Shown: positions 30,061 through 39,996, numbered from the stretch's first letter. The stretch: DNA of 64,000 nucleotides from Candidatus Flexicrinis proximus (GCA_016712885.1 JADJQF010000002.1:833637-897636), one strand, 5' to 3'. Program-made: numbers and translations. Notes: generated by a model not told the origin, from the sequence alone.

Positions 30061-30567
30061 TCATCGCGTCACCGAACCGTCGTCAAAAACACCAGTTGGA
30101 TGGCATCCCCGCCCGGCGCGTGCCGCTTTGCCTTCAAGTTCACGGAAGTGATCGTAGTAGAGTGTGTCGGGTGCGTAGCGGACCACTTCGGCCCACCCTT
30201 CCTCAACCATGCGCTCATTGATCGACAGCTCGCCAACATAAACGTAGCGCAAGAGCCGTCCGTACTGGTCGGTATCGCTAACGTCTGATACCAGCGTGAC
30301 GGTCTTATCGTCCACCAGCAGCCTGTTGGCACGTACCGCTTCCGAATAGCAGACTTCGTCTCGCTCAGGCGTATTGACGCCGATGTAGCGAACGCGGAAT
30401 TCCTCGCCGTCAAGCTCCACATCGATCGTGTCGCCATCAATCACTGTGACAACGCGGGCCGACTCGCCTTCAACGCCACTGCCAGAACTACCCGGATCCT
30501 CGATCGGCACATCCAGCGAGCAACCCGCGAGTAAGAAAATCAGACCAATCAGACCCCATCGAGTCAT
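30061..30567 (-). CDS. Thermonuclease (SNase-like) lipoprotein
   Basis: 168 residues. Signal with lipobox FLLAGCSLD, so it is anchored outside the membrane. The staphylococcal-nuclease domain (about 40-160) has VTVIDGDTIDVELDG, VRYIGVNTPERDE and YGRLLRYVYV, covering the metal ligands and catalytic Arg/Glu (RYIGVNTPE, GRLLRYV). The open frame extends upstream to 30858, but the ATG at 30565-30567 gives the lipobox start. First gene of the cluster down to the M23 gene. Probably degrades extracellular nucleic acid. Confidence 0.88.
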   Translation of the reverse strand: MTRWGLIGLIFLLAGCSLDVPIEDPGSSGSGVEGESARVVTVIDGDTIDVELDGEEFRVRYIGVNTPERDEVCYSEAVRANRLLVDDKTVTLVSDVSDTDQYGRLLRYVYVGELSINERMVEEGWAEVVRYAPDTLYYDHFRELEGKAARAGRGCHPTGVFDDGSVTR

Positions 30568-30721
30568 ATCGTTGCTTAAATACCCGTTGCCTAATCGTCG
30601 CTTTATCATAGCACAGATGTGTAGACTAAGCGGTGGCGCGTAGTTTATAGTTCCATCATTCAAAGCGGAGAAGTCGTGTACTGCGGCATACTCGGACATG
30701 ACTTCGGCGAGGAACAGATTG

Positions 30722-32910
30722 ATGCAATTGACCCGGAAATCTCTGCTGCTGGTGCTACTGGCAGCTATGTGTATCCCACTATCGGCGCAAGATACTGGAC
30801 CGGAACAAACCGTCAGCGCCTTCCTGAGTGCGTGGAATATCAAAGATAGTGCGGCCATGTGGTCTGCGCTTAGCCGCCAAAGCCAGGATGCATACCCTCA
30901 GCAGGTGTTTGAGAACCGCTATACCGTAGCGAACACGGCAATGGGTCTGGACCGCCTGACATTTACGATTACTGGCAGCTCGATTCAGGGGCTGACCGCC
31001 CGCGTGGATTACGACGTTGTCGTCACCTCGGGACTATTCGGACAAATCAACGATCCGAACCGAACGATGCGTCTGGTCAACGACAATGGTCGATGGGGCA
31101 TCGCATGGTCGAGCATGGACATCTTCGCGGAGCTGCCCTCGATTGGCGAACTCACCTCCGATGGCCGCCTCAAAGAGCGCGGCAACATCTACGACCGTGA
31201 CGGTCAGATCATCGCTGGACCGGGCGTGATCGTGACGCTCTACACCGCGCGCCAGCGCATCGCAGATGAAACCGCCTGCAAGTCGCTGCTCGCCCGAGTC
31301 ACCCGCCGCCCCTACGCCGCGTTCGACCGCCTTTTTGCGACAATGACCATCGCTGAGACGATCTTCTACCTCGGCGAGATCAATCAGACAGATTACCTGG
31401 CAAATGAAAGTTCCCTCACGAGTGTCTGCGGCGTGACTACGCTTGAACGCCAGGGGCGTACATACTTCGGTAACAACGCGATGTCACATACCGCGGGATA
31501 CATCGGACAAATGAGCGCCGAGCAGCAAGGGGAGTATGTGTCCCGGGGCTACAGCGTGGGCGATATGATTGGCCAGGGCGGCGTAGAGCGTATGCTCGAA
31601 CGGGACCTGGCTGGAACGCCCGACCGTGTACTGCGGATAACCGAACCGGGCGGCACGGTTCTGCGTGAGTTTGCCAGTACCGGCGGGACAGATCCGCTAC
31701 CCGTACAATTGACGATCGACCGGGACCTTCAGCTGGTCGTGGCGCAAGCGATGGCCGATGCGTATGACTATGCGTATCCGAACTGGGGGAACCCGACCGT
31801 GTCCGGCGATGGCGCCGCAGTCGTGCTGGATGTCAGGACAGGCGAAATCCTGGCTATGGTGAGTTTTCCTCTGTTCGACCCGCTGTTGTTCGACCCAAAC
31901 TCGCCTGAGCCGGCCCGGCGCGTCGAACTGCTTCAACAGGTCGCCTCGGATACACGTCAGGCATTCTTCAACCACGCCGTTCAATCGCGGTATACGCCGG
32001 GGTCGGTCTACAAGCTGATTACGGCCACCGCCGTGTTGAACGAAGGCCTGATTGCGCCGGGCGAACTCTTCACCCGTGCACTGAGATGGCAGGGGCGACC
32101 GGTGGGCGATGATGTTGACAGCCGCCCGGATTGGCGCGAAACTGACGAATACCCGCCCGCAGGAGACATCACGCCGGCCGAAGCCATCATGGCTTCGTGT
32201 AACCCGTTCTTCTTTCAGTTCGGCGCGGAACTGTTCAACGCACAGGGGAACAGACAGGCGGAGTACGCGCGAATGCTCGGCCTCGGCGAGGCCTATAACA
32301 TCTTCGGAGGCACAATTAAGGAAGCGACTGCTGATGTCGACAATCCAACCTTCACGAGCGAAGCGATCAGCGTGGCCGTGGGACAGCGAAACGTGACAGT
32401 GCCCCCATTCAGATGGCGGTTGCGGTTGCAGCCCTGGCAAACGGCGGGACATCGTATAAGCCGACTCTCGTGCGACAGGTAGGCGGCTTCGACGGCACCG
32501 ATATCCGGAGGACCTATGCCCCGGAGGTGATCAGTACGATCGACTTCGCGCCTGGCGTACTAGAAGAAATCCAGGAAGGGATGTGCGGAGCCACCACCAA
32601 CGAAGATCTCGGCACAGCATGGCGGCGGTTTAACGACGCACCGTATCGTGTTTGCGGGAAAACTGGTACGGCGCAGACGGCGCGATATCCAAACGCATGG
32701 TTCGTCGCCTACGGGCCGGCAGAGAATCCAGAGATCGCCGTCGCGATTGTGGTATCGCAGTCACTGGAAGGCTCCCAGGTCAGCGCCCCGATCGCGCGGC
32801 GGATCTTCGACTACTATTTCAATGCTTCGGAGCCTAAAGTATATCCCGACTGGTGGGCGATCGGGCCGTATGTCCCGCTTAACATACCGGTTGGAAGTAC
32901 CGGCGGATGA
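30722..32910 (+). pseudogene. Penicillin-binding protein 2-type transpeptidase, interrupted by a frameshift
   Basis: Peptidoglycan cross-linking enzyme of the class B PBP group. A signal/anchor is followed by an NTF2-like MecA_N domain (about 30-125), a dimerisation domain and a transpeptidase domain. Active-site motifs: Ser428-x-x-Lys431 (TPGSVYKL), Ser492-Cys-Asn494 and, after the break, KTGTAQT. At 32402-32406 a run of five C shifts the frame. The first frame ends at 32482, while VAVAALANGGTSYKPTLVRQ continues in another frame to 32910. One added C restores an uninterrupted protein of about 730 residues. Either a sequencing error or a recent mutation. The start 30722 has GAGGAA 8 bases upstream. 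Confidence 0.85.
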
Positions 32911-32979
32911 GTTTCCGACGTTCACATCGGACTGTTAGAACTTTCAGGCAGTAGTCACTGCTTTTACTGTGGAGGATAC

Positions 32980-33255
32980 ATGAACGATCCGATAGTACGC
33001 TGCCCGTCATGCGATGGTTACGGGTGGCTCACGGATGAATTCAGCGGCGCAACAGGCGACTGCGACTGGTGTGCGGGTACCGGATATGTATACCGGAACG
33101 AGCGCGGGGTTGATCGCCCGATTCCTCCTGAGGACTACGGTCCGGTCTCGGCCATCCTGGAGGGCCTGGAACACGATCGACTGCGTGAGATGGGGTATTC
33201 CGGATCGGCAATCCACCCGGACGAACAGGAAATCAGAAAGCGAACCGACGAGTAG
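32980..33255 (+). CDS. Small DnaJ-type zinc-finger protein
   Basis: 91 residues with two CxxCxGxG modules, CPSCDGYG (8-15) and CDWCAGTG (28-35), the pattern of half of a DnaJ cysteine-rich zinc domain. The C-terminus is charged and has no known motif. A strong GGAGG precedes the ATG. Could be a metal-binding chaperone accessory; not assigned. Confidence 0.75.
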   Translation: MNDPIVRCPSCDGYGWLTDEFSGATGDCDWCAGTGYVYRNERGVDRPIPPEDYGPVSAILEGLEHDRLREMGYSGSAIHPDEQEIRKRTDE

Positions 33256-33336
33256 CCCCACCGAGTATTGATATTCCGACGATACGGGGGCTGCGCTCCC
33301 CCTCGCTCATTCGCGATCAACGGGCAGGCAACAAAA

Positions 33337-33359
33337 AACCCCGGATCAGATCCGAGGTT
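33337..33359 (-). terminator. Terminator of tRNA-Gly
   Basis: On the minus strand AACCTCGGAT-CTG-ATCCGGGGTT (one G-U pair) is followed by TTTTG, directly after the tRNA. Confidence 0.88.
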
Positions 33360-33365
33360 TTGTGA

Positions 33366-33436
33366 GCGGGTGACGAGACTCGAACTCGTGACATTCTGCA
33401 TGGCAAGCAGACATTCTACCACTGAATTACACCCGC
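33366..33436 (-). tRNA. tRNA-Gly (GCC)
   Basis: The minus strand begins GCGGGTGTAATTCAGTGG and ends CTCGTCACCCGC. The 7-bp acceptor pairs perfectly and the anticodon loop CTTGCCATG gives GCC. 71 bases, CCA not encoded. Confidence 0.96.
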
Positions 33437-33447
33437 AACGTACGCAT

Positions 33448-33476
33448 AAGATAGCACAGGACAAAACTCAGGTCAA
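33448..33476 (-). promoter_or_regulatory. Promoter of tRNA-Gly
   Basis: Minus strand: TTGACC (33471-33476), a 17-base spacer, TATCTT (33448-33453), 12 bases upstream of the tRNA. The rest of 33477-33633 shows nothing else. Confidence 0.7.
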
Positions 33477-33633
33477 GGGCAACAAAGCCGATTGGAGGGC
33501 TAGATCCGGCGGCTTATACGGATATCCCCATTTACTGGTGACTCTGGTATGCAGAGGACACCCGGCTTGATTCAGAGTCCTGCGCCGGTAGCGCAGCCCT
33601 CATCCCGTCGACCAAGCTCTGCTGGCTTCTGCC

Positions 33634-36096
33634 CTACTCAGTCAGCTGTTCGGAGGTCGTGTTGGGAAGAAAGAGTGCTATCCCCGCCCCGATCAAGCAC
33701 AAGACAGCGGCGAGCAACCCCAGCTCCGCCAATACCTCGACTGTGATATTGGCTGCGGCCGTCACACTTTCCAGGCTATCGACCGCGCCGACGCGTTGAA
33801 TCAGCTGGGTGTTCACCCGCGTCAGCGCAATACTCGTCAGCGTCGAGACACTCAATGTCATGCCTACCAGGCGAAGCACGATGACCAGAGCAGATGCAAC
33901 TCCACGATGATTGTCGTCCGCCGAATTTATGACAGAAGCACTCACCGGCGAGAAGGTCAAGCCAATTCCGATCCCGACAACCATCATTTCCAGTACGACT
34001 GTCAGGTCAGTTACGGTATAGGTCCAGGTGCGCCAGACCAGCAGAAACCCGACCGCCGCAAGGACGAGACCCCCTACAGTGGTTTTTCGAATGCCGATCC
34101 GCTCACTCAACCAGCCACCGGGAATCGCCGCAAGCGCCATCGGCACGGTCAGCGCGCACAGCATCAGCCCGACCAACAGAGCCGTCTGCTGAAGGGTTGA
34201 AGCGCTTTCCTGCCGGACATTTACCAGAATTGGAACTGTGACCAGGCCGACAAAGAGAACGTAGCCTATGAACAGGTTGGTCAGCAGGCCGATGGACACA
34301 CTGCGCCGCCTGAACATAGTCAGGTCGATGAGCGGGTCTTTTCGCCGTCGTTCGACAAAGATGAATATCAGGAACGAGGCGACCGCGCCAAACAATACCG
34401 GAAGGGCATAGGCGGGAAGCGGCGACAATTCGTCAAAACTCGAGACATCGACCCCCACCTCGATGTTCGCCCCCAGCCCAAGGGTCAGGCCTGCCAGCGC
34501 CAGCACGATCAGGATTGCCCCGAGATAGTCGAAGCGGCCTTTTACTCGCACATCCGGCACACCCCGGAGAGCATATAGCATCAAAAACAGGGCTCCAACG
34601 GTGAGCGGGACATTGACCCAGAAAAGCCCTTGCCAGGGCATAAACTGGACGGCAATCCCGCCATAGAGGTGGCCCAAGACCCACCCCAGGGTATCTACTG
34701 CGCCAATTACACCCAACGGGCGGGCGCGCTTGTTGGCGGGAAAAACGTCGGCGACCAGGGCGAGGCTGACTGGCACCAGCGCACCGGCACCCAGCGCCTG
34801 GATCACCCGCCCGACAATAATCACTGCGAGATTGACGTCCGGACGATCCGGCACCTGGCCGAAGCGCAGCAGCAAACTGTAGAGAAAGTCGGTCGGCGCG
34901 CCGTGAGCCACCGCGACGAGAATCGAGCCTGCTGCGAAAATAATCAGGCAGATGACATATACGGCGCGCCGGCCAAGGAGGTCACTGACCCGACCCATAA
35001 ACGTCATGCTGATTGCATAGGCGAGCAGATAGCCGCTGACAATCCACGCGGCGTCATCCAGGCCCGTCTGGAGCGGGATTTCGAGATCAACGATCAGTTC
35101 AGGCAGGAAGGCAGATACGACAGTGAGGTCAAGGGCGCCGATGAAGACCGGTACGCTGACGATAGCGACAATCGCCCACGGACTGAAGCGCGCGGCTGCG
35201 GGCGAGCCGGTCGTCTTATGGATACGAGGCCAGAGAACAACCGGGACTGCAATGGCCGCACCAACAACCAGCGCAAACAGCCCCAACTGCACTAAAGCTT
35301 CGAGCGGGATTTTCCCCGCGGTTGCAGCGGCCGGAATCACAACGGCGGGAGCCGACCATGATACAGCCGGCGGGGGCACGATGTCCGAGACGGCGTTTAT
35401 GTCATAGACACTGATTGTCCAGCGGGTCGGTTCCTGCTGAACTTCTGTGGCGGTATCGGGGATTTCAAGGACCAGCCGCGTCGGAAAACCGGTGTTCTCG
35501 TCAATAAAGACTTCCAGCGGGAGCACGCCCTGCACATTCAGCAGACCTACCACCAGCGCGCTGACTTTGGGGCCACTTGCGATTCCGCGCAGATGATGGA
35601 CTGGCGTGCCATTCTCCAGGACAGTGCGGCCGATATACGACAGGTCGACCAGGCTGGTCAGGGCTGCCTGAAAGCCGCTGTCTTCCGCTATCAATCCAAC
35701 CGGATTGAACCCGGGCGCAAAATCGCTGTTGACCCATTCAAGCTGGGAAAGCCGAAACCATTGATCGGTATTGAGAGAGAATACTTCGATGTCCATCGCC
35801 AGCCGAGGAAACGTCTGGGTGACGATCCGAACGCTGGCCTGCAGAACATCCGGGCTTACATACTGGGCACGGGCAAAGCGGAACTGTACATTGACAACCC
35901 CCGCGCCGAGAATGACGGGGATTTCGTAGTCTGCGCCGGATTGCTCGACATAGAGTCGAAACGTACTTGCGGCACGTACCGCATCGGCAGCTTTTGTGAG
36001 TAGAGCCATCGGTTCAGGTGCGGATTGACGCGAGTCCGTGGCGCATCCCGATAATACCAGCAGCCCGATCAGGGCAATTACAATGAACTTACGCAC
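33634..36096 (-). CDS. Fusion of an LprG/LppX-like lipoprotein with a P55-like MFS exporter
   Basis: 820 residues. The N-terminus has a lipoprotein signal (LIGLLVLSGCATDS, Cys18). Residues 30-250 look like the LppX_LprAFG lipid-binding fold (MALLTKAADAVRAASTFRLY, YIGRTVLENGTPVHHLRGI, VFIDENTGFPTRLVLEI). A hydrophobic segment at about 268-290 returns the chain to the membrane. Residues 305-815 are a 14-helix MFS of the DHA2/EmrB type (GALDLTVVSAFLPEL, WIVSGYLLAYAISMTFMGRVSDLLGRR, GVIGAVDTLGWVLGHLYGG). In mycobacteria lprG and p55 are separate neighbouring genes that export triacylglycerides; here one polypeptide holds both. ATG at 36094-36096. Confidence 0.9.
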   Translation of the reverse strand: MRKFIVIALIGLLVLSGCATDSRQSAPEPMALLTKAADAVRAASTFRLYVEQSGADYEIPVILGAGVVNVQFRFARAQYVSPDVLQASVRIVTQTFPRLAMDIEVFSLNTDQWFRLSQLEWVNSDFAPGFNPVGLIAEDSGFQAALTSLVDLSYIGRTVLENGTPVHHLRGIASGPKVSALVVGLLNVQGVLPLEVFIDENTGFPTRLVLEIPDTATEVQQEPTRWTISVYDINAVSDIVPPPAVSWSAPAVVIPAAATAGKIPLEALVQLGLFALVVGAAIAVPVVLWPRIHKTTGSPAAARFSPWAIVAIVSVPVFIGALDLTVVSAFLPELIVDLEIPLQTGLDDAAWIVSGYLLAYAISMTFMGRVSDLLGRRAVYVICLIIFAAGSILVAVAHGAPTDFLYSLLLRFGQVPDRPDVNLAVIIVGRVIQALGAGALVPVSLALVADVFPANKRARPLGVIGAVDTLGWVLGHLYGGIAVQFMPWQGLFWVNVPLTVGALFLMLYALRGVPDVRVKGRFDYLGAILIVLALAGLTLGLGANIEVGVDVSSFDELSPLPAYALPVLFGAVASFLIFIFVERRRKDPLIDLTMFRRRSVSIGLLTNLFIGYVLFVGLVTVPILVNVRQESASTLQQTALLVGLMLCALTVPMALAAIPGGWLSERIGIRKTTVGGLVLAAVGFLLVWRTWTYTVTDLTVVLEMMVVGIGIGLTFSPVSASVINSADDNHRGVASALVIVLRLVGMTLSVSTLTSIALTRVNTQLIQRVGAVDSLESVTAAANITVEVLAELGLLAAVLCLIGAGIALFLPNTTSEQLTE

Positions 36097-36179
36097 GCTT
36101 TCCCCTCATGAGATTGCGAGTCGCTCTAGCACAGTATACGTGTAAAGAGGCGTCAGGGTCACGCCCGAGTTCGGGAAGT

Positions 36180-36632
36180 CTAGCGATGGTCGGCACTATC
36201 AAGCCAAATCGTTACCGGACCGTCGTTATGGATTTCAACGTTCATCATCGCACCAAATACGCCAGTCTCGACACGGGCGATCCCTGCATCGCGAAGTTTC
36301 GTGCAGAAGAATTCGACCAGCGGCGCGGCTAGCTCCGGGCGGGCTGCCTGCATGTAAGATGGCCGGCGCTGGCCTTTAGCGTCAGCGTACAGCGTGAATT
36401 GCGATACGACGAGCACTCCACCGCCAATGTCAAGCAGTGAGCGGTTCATCTTGCCCTGATCGTCGTCGAAAACACGCAGCACAGCCGTCTTGCGCGCCAG
36501 AACTTCTGCGTCGGCCTCAGTATCGGAATGGGTAACACCGACCAGTATCACGAACCCCGACTCGACAGCCCCGCTGACTCGTCCTTCCACCGTGACGCTG
36601 CCGCGAGTGACCCGTTGTAGCAATGCCCGCAT
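36180..36632 (-). CDS. dtd: D-aminoacyl-tRNA deacylase
   Basis: Hydrolyses D-aminoacyl-tRNA (and Gly-tRNA-Ala), a translation proofreading step. 150 residues, normal length. Motifs: MRALLQRVTRGSVTV at the start, the conserved SQFTLYAD near 80, and VFGAMMNVEIHNDGPVTIWL with the C-terminal Pro motif. The ATG at 36630-36632 is preceded by GGAAGGAA; an upstream frame extends to 36668 without a better site. Confidence 0.95.
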   Translation of the reverse strand: MRALLQRVTRGSVTVEGRVSGAVESGFVILVGVTHSDTEADAEVLARKTAVLRVFDDDQGKMNRSLLDIGGGVLVVSQFTLYADAKGQRRPSYMQAARPELAAPLVEFFCTKLRDAGIARVETGVFGAMMNVEIHNDGPVTIWLDSADHR

Positions 36633-36802
36633 AGTCTTCCTTCCGGGTCGTCCGGGTCTTGCGCCCACGCTGCGTCTCCGCCGTTCCGGTTCAAGAACGC
36701 GGACTCCTTGCGACTTGTCTCGTGAGCGTGACGACTCTAGTCAAGCGCGTCGATTGTGCGATAATAGCCGCCTGCATAGTAGCCTAAACTTGAAATTCTG
36801 CC

Positions 36803-37921
36803 ATGTCTCAACTGTCTGTCATCAGTGCCGATAATTCTCTTTCGATCGAACTTCACCCCGACCGTTGGCGGTTGGTTCACCTCGACAGCGCCAACCTTGG
36901 ACGCGTCGTGTTCGAGGCGATTGTGGGTGAACATCCGGTTACGAGCGCGGATTTCGCCTCCCAGCGCCGACTCCCAGTCGACGGCCTGCCCGCCAACGCG
37001 GTGACCGGCGTCGTTCTGGGCTGGTCGCCGAAGCTGGGCGCCTGGCAGCTCGGACTCGTATTTACACCCGAATTCGCTGAAAGCCGCGGAAGCCGGTGGT
37101 GCGAGCTGGCGCGCTGGCGTGATCCCGATGCGTCGCTGCGTGGAATGGCCGCAAACCGAGCCGCCCAGTCGCTGGCACGTGTCCTAAAGCACCCCCTCAA
37201 GGTCATTCCTCCCCGCATTGAGGCTGATGAAGACGCAATTGCCGCCGCGCCCCCAAAGCCGCTTCCGGGTTTGCCGCTCGATTTTGGGACGTGGAAACTG
37301 GAGCAAGAGGGTAATGGTCTGGTTTTCAAACTGTCCGGAAAGTGGACCCGGACGCGGATTGGCCGCATCGCGTGGTATTCCCTGTGGCTGATCGTATTTA
37401 TCGTTCTCTCGGTACTTTCGCTGACTGTCAAGCTTGCGCTGCCGAATGCTGGAACGCTGCTCCCGGTACCGCAGGCGCTCCCATTCATGGGGCTGTTTGT
37501 CGCGTTAGTGTTGGGGGGACTCATCATCAAGAATGTCCTTGAGTTGGTGGGACAGCCTAACCGAGTCACGGTTAACCCGAATGCCCGTACTGTGATCGCG
37601 GCACGCGGAACTGCAACCCGCTGGACGATGACGGCGCATCACATCGAGGGCGTGTATGTCTCAGAAATCCTGGGGACACGCGGCAGGCATCTGTTTTCGC
37701 AGTATGGCGAGCTTAATCTGCAGCTGGATAAGCGCAATTTTCGTAACGTGCTCATCACCGACAACGAGAGCGACCTGGGCAACCACAACGGCAAGCGTGT
37801 AGAAACAGCTGTCGTGCCATTGACTCAGAATGACGTGCAGTCGCCTCTCTCGGCGGCGGCGATCTATGTCGCACAGGCGTTAGGCGGTATTCCAGCGTGG
37901 TATGATCAGCGTAGCGGTTAA
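36803..37921 (+). CDS. Two-helix membrane protein of unknown function
   Basis: 372 residues. The N-terminal 150 residues are soluble. Two transmembrane helices follow (about 193-215 IAWYSLWLIVFIVLSVLSL and 226-248 ALPFMGLFVALVLGGLIIK). The C-terminal domain (250-372) is beta-rich with VTVNPNARTVIAARG and HHIEGVYVSEI, resembling bacterial PH-like/DUF304 folds (weak). No function can be given. It stands alone between the divergent dtd and surE. Confidence 0.7.
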   Translation: MSQLSVISADNSLSIELHPDRWRLVHLDSANLGRVVFEAIVGEHPVTSADFASQRRLPVDGLPANAVTGVVLGWSPKLGAWQLGLVFTPEFAESRGSRWCELARWRDPDASLRGMAANRAAQSLARVLKHPLKVIPPRIEADEDAIAAAPPKPLPGLPLDFGTWKLEQEGNGLVFKLSGKWTRTRIGRIAWYSLWLIVFIVLSVLSLTVKLALPNAGTLLPVPQALPFMGLFVALVLGGLIIKNVLELVGQPNRVTVNPNARTVIAARGTATRWTMTAHHIEGVYVSEILGTRGRHLFSQYGELNLQLDKRNFRNVLITDNESDLGNHNGKRVETAVVPLTQNDVQSPLSAAAIYVAQALGGIPAWYDQRSG

Positions 37922-38058
37922 TCAAAGCATTACGTGCAAGTTGCCCGACATTAAAGCGGTTTTAATACTTCAACTTTACGATTGGCTGTATTCTGAGAAA
38001 ACTCTCTGCAGCCAATCGGTATTGGCCACTCACTCTATAGAGCATTAGGAAGATCATT

Positions 38059-38925
38059 ATGACGTCCCAACGTCCCCTCATCCTTTTCACAAACGACGAC
38101 GGCATCGATTCTCCGGGACTGTGGGCGTCGGCTGGTGCATTCATTGATATCGCAGACATCCTGATTGTTGCCCCAATTGAGCAGCAGTCAGGAACCGGGC
38201 GCAGCCTGCCAATCAGCAGCCGCGGAAACATTGTCGAACGCGAACTGATGGTTGGCGGTCAGAAGATGGTTGGTTATGGAGTTGGCGGTACGCCGGCGCA
38301 GGCCGTCCAGCACGGCGTCTACGAACTGGCCGGACGCTGGCCCGCACTGGTCGTTAGCGGGATCAATTACGGCGAAAACGTGGGCAATGGTGTGACGATC
38401 AGCGGCACCGTCGGCGCAGCGCTGGAAGCAGCCTGCCTTGGAATCCCGTCGGTGGCGGTTTCACTGCAGGTTGCTAAGGATCTGCACCTTAGTTATTCGC
38501 GGGAAGTCAACTTCTCGGCCGCCGCCTACTTCACACGATTTTTCGGGGAGTGGCTGCTTAACAGCAACGAGCGCCCGGACGATGTCGAAGTGCTCAAGAT
38601 CGAAGTTCCGCAGCATGCCACGCCCGACACCGAGTGGAAGGTCACACGGGTCAGCAAAAAGCGCCTGTTCTGGCCGGTGCGCCCCGCACGCCGCGACTTT
38701 GCGGGCGACGGCTACGTTGGTTATGCGGCCAACCTGGACCCCTCAACCGCCGAACCGGACAGCGACATTTACACGGTGCTGCATCAAGGGCTAGTGTCGG
38801 TTTCGCCGGTAAGCTTCGACCTGACTGCGCGTACTGATCGGGCTGGTCTGCGCGAGAAGCTGAACGGTGGAAACGCTCTGGTGACCGGAGCAGTCGATCG
38901 GGCAAACGGTAAACACCGACGCTAA
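38059..38925 (+). CDS. surE: 5'/3'-nucleotidase SurE
   Basis: Phosphatase acting on nucleoside monophosphates. The metal-binding motif FTNDDGIDSPGL is at 10-21 (Asp13, Asp14). APIEQQSGTGRSLP and LVVSGINYGENVGNGVTISGTVGAALEA (Ser/Asn ligands) follow as in all SurE proteins. 288 residues, slightly longer than the usual 250 because of the C-terminal part. Shine-Dalgarno AGGAAG before the ATG. Confidence 0.95.
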   Translation: MTSQRPLILFTNDDGIDSPGLWASAGAFIDIADILIVAPIEQQSGTGRSLPISSRGNIVERELMVGGQKMVGYGVGGTPAQAVQHGVYELAGRWPALVVSGINYGENVGNGVTISGTVGAALEAACLGIPSVAVSLQVAKDLHLSYSREVNFSAAAYFTRFFGEWLLNSNERPDDVEVLKIEVPQHATPDTEWKVTRVSKKRLFWPVRPARRDFAGDGYVGYAANLDPSTAEPDSDIYTVLHQGLVSVSPVSFDLTARTDRAGLREKLNGGNALVTGAVDRANGKHRR

Positions 38926-39003
38926 CGAATCCCTCCCCAATGCGCGTCACACGACCTATAATCGATGCATCCTGATTCAGCCTGAAAACGGAGTAGATTG
39001 CTC

Positions 39004-39924
39004 ATGCTGCGGCGATTCCTTTTGTATTTGTCGATGGCAGGCTGGGCACGCGCCCTGATGTCGCATTTCTTCCTGGCGCGAAGGGTGGCACGCCGTTTCG
39101 TGGCTGGGGAAACGCTGGAAGACGCGCTAAACGTCACCCGAAAGCTCAAGAGCGAGGGATTGCTGGTGTCGCTCGATTATCTGGGCGAAAGCGTCAACAA
39201 GGCGGAAGATACAGCAGAGGTAGTCGACACCTATCTCAGTTTGATTTCGTCCATCAGGAAAGAGCGGTTGGGCAGCAGCGTATCGCTCAAGCTGACCCAT
39301 CTCGGACTCGATATCAGCGAAGACCTGTGTATCAACAATATGCGCGCGCTGCTGACTGCCGCCAAAGACGCTGAAGTGCCGGTCACGATTGACATGGAAA
39401 GCAGCGCGTATACCGAAAAGACTATTGAGGTCTACCGCCGATTGAGGGACGAGTACGGTTTTTCCAACGTCGGCACAGTGATACAGTCGTATCTTTACCG
39501 CAGTCGCGAAGACATGCGTGCGTTCGCCGCTGAAGGCAGCCATATCCGCTTATGCAAGGGCGCCTATCTTGAATCGGCTACGGTCGCATTTGCGGAGAAA
39601 GCCGACGTAGACGAGCAGTATCGCGAAATTGTCGACGAGTACATCCAGAATCCGGCCTCGTATCTTTGCATCGCTACTCATGACGAGAAGATGATACAGG
39701 CTGCTAAGGTGAGCATTGCCAAGCACATCGTCCCCAAGACGCGATTCGAGTTCCAGATGCTGTACGGCATCCGCAGTCAGCGTCAGCACGAACTGTCGAG
39801 TGAGGGGTTTATAGTTCGCGTCTATGTACCGTTTGGCGAAGCCTGGTATCCCTATTTCATGCGGCGGTTGGCAGAACGTCCCGCGAATTTGTGGTTCTTT
39901 GCCAAAAGCCTGTTCTCTAGCTAA
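39004..39924 (+). CDS. Proline dehydrogenase
   Basis: FAD enzyme oxidising proline to pyrroline-5-carboxylate at the membrane. Single-domain PRODH, 306 residues, not fused to P5C dehydrogenase. Family motifs: LTHLGLDI, IDMESSAYTEKTIEVYRRLR, VIQSYLYRSREDM, IRLCKGAYLES, ATHDEKMIQ, FEFQMLYGIR and the C-terminal RVYVPFGEAWYPYFMRRLAE. The ATG at 39004 has GGAG 10 bases upstream; a TTG at 38998 is possible. No P5C dehydrogenase gene in the window. Confidence 0.94.
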   Translation: MLRRFLLYLSMAGWARALMSHFFLARRVARRFVAGETLEDALNVTRKLKSEGLLVSLDYLGESVNKAEDTAEVVDTYLSLISSIRKERLGSSVSLKLTHLGLDISEDLCINNMRALLTAAKDAEVPVTIDMESSAYTEKTIEVYRRLRDEYGFSNVGTVIQSYLYRSREDMRAFAAEGSHIRLCKGAYLESATVAFAEKADVDEQYREIVDEYIQNPASYLCIATHDEKMIQAAKVSIAKHIVPKTRFEFQMLYGIRSQRQHELSSEGFIVRVYVPFGEAWYPYFMRRLAERPANLWFFAKSLFSS

Positions 39925-39996
39925 AGTCTGAATTCCTCCACAGGCGTTTGAGCGAGCGCCATTGGCCGGTTCACCGATAAGGCAAGAGGTTTCGCG

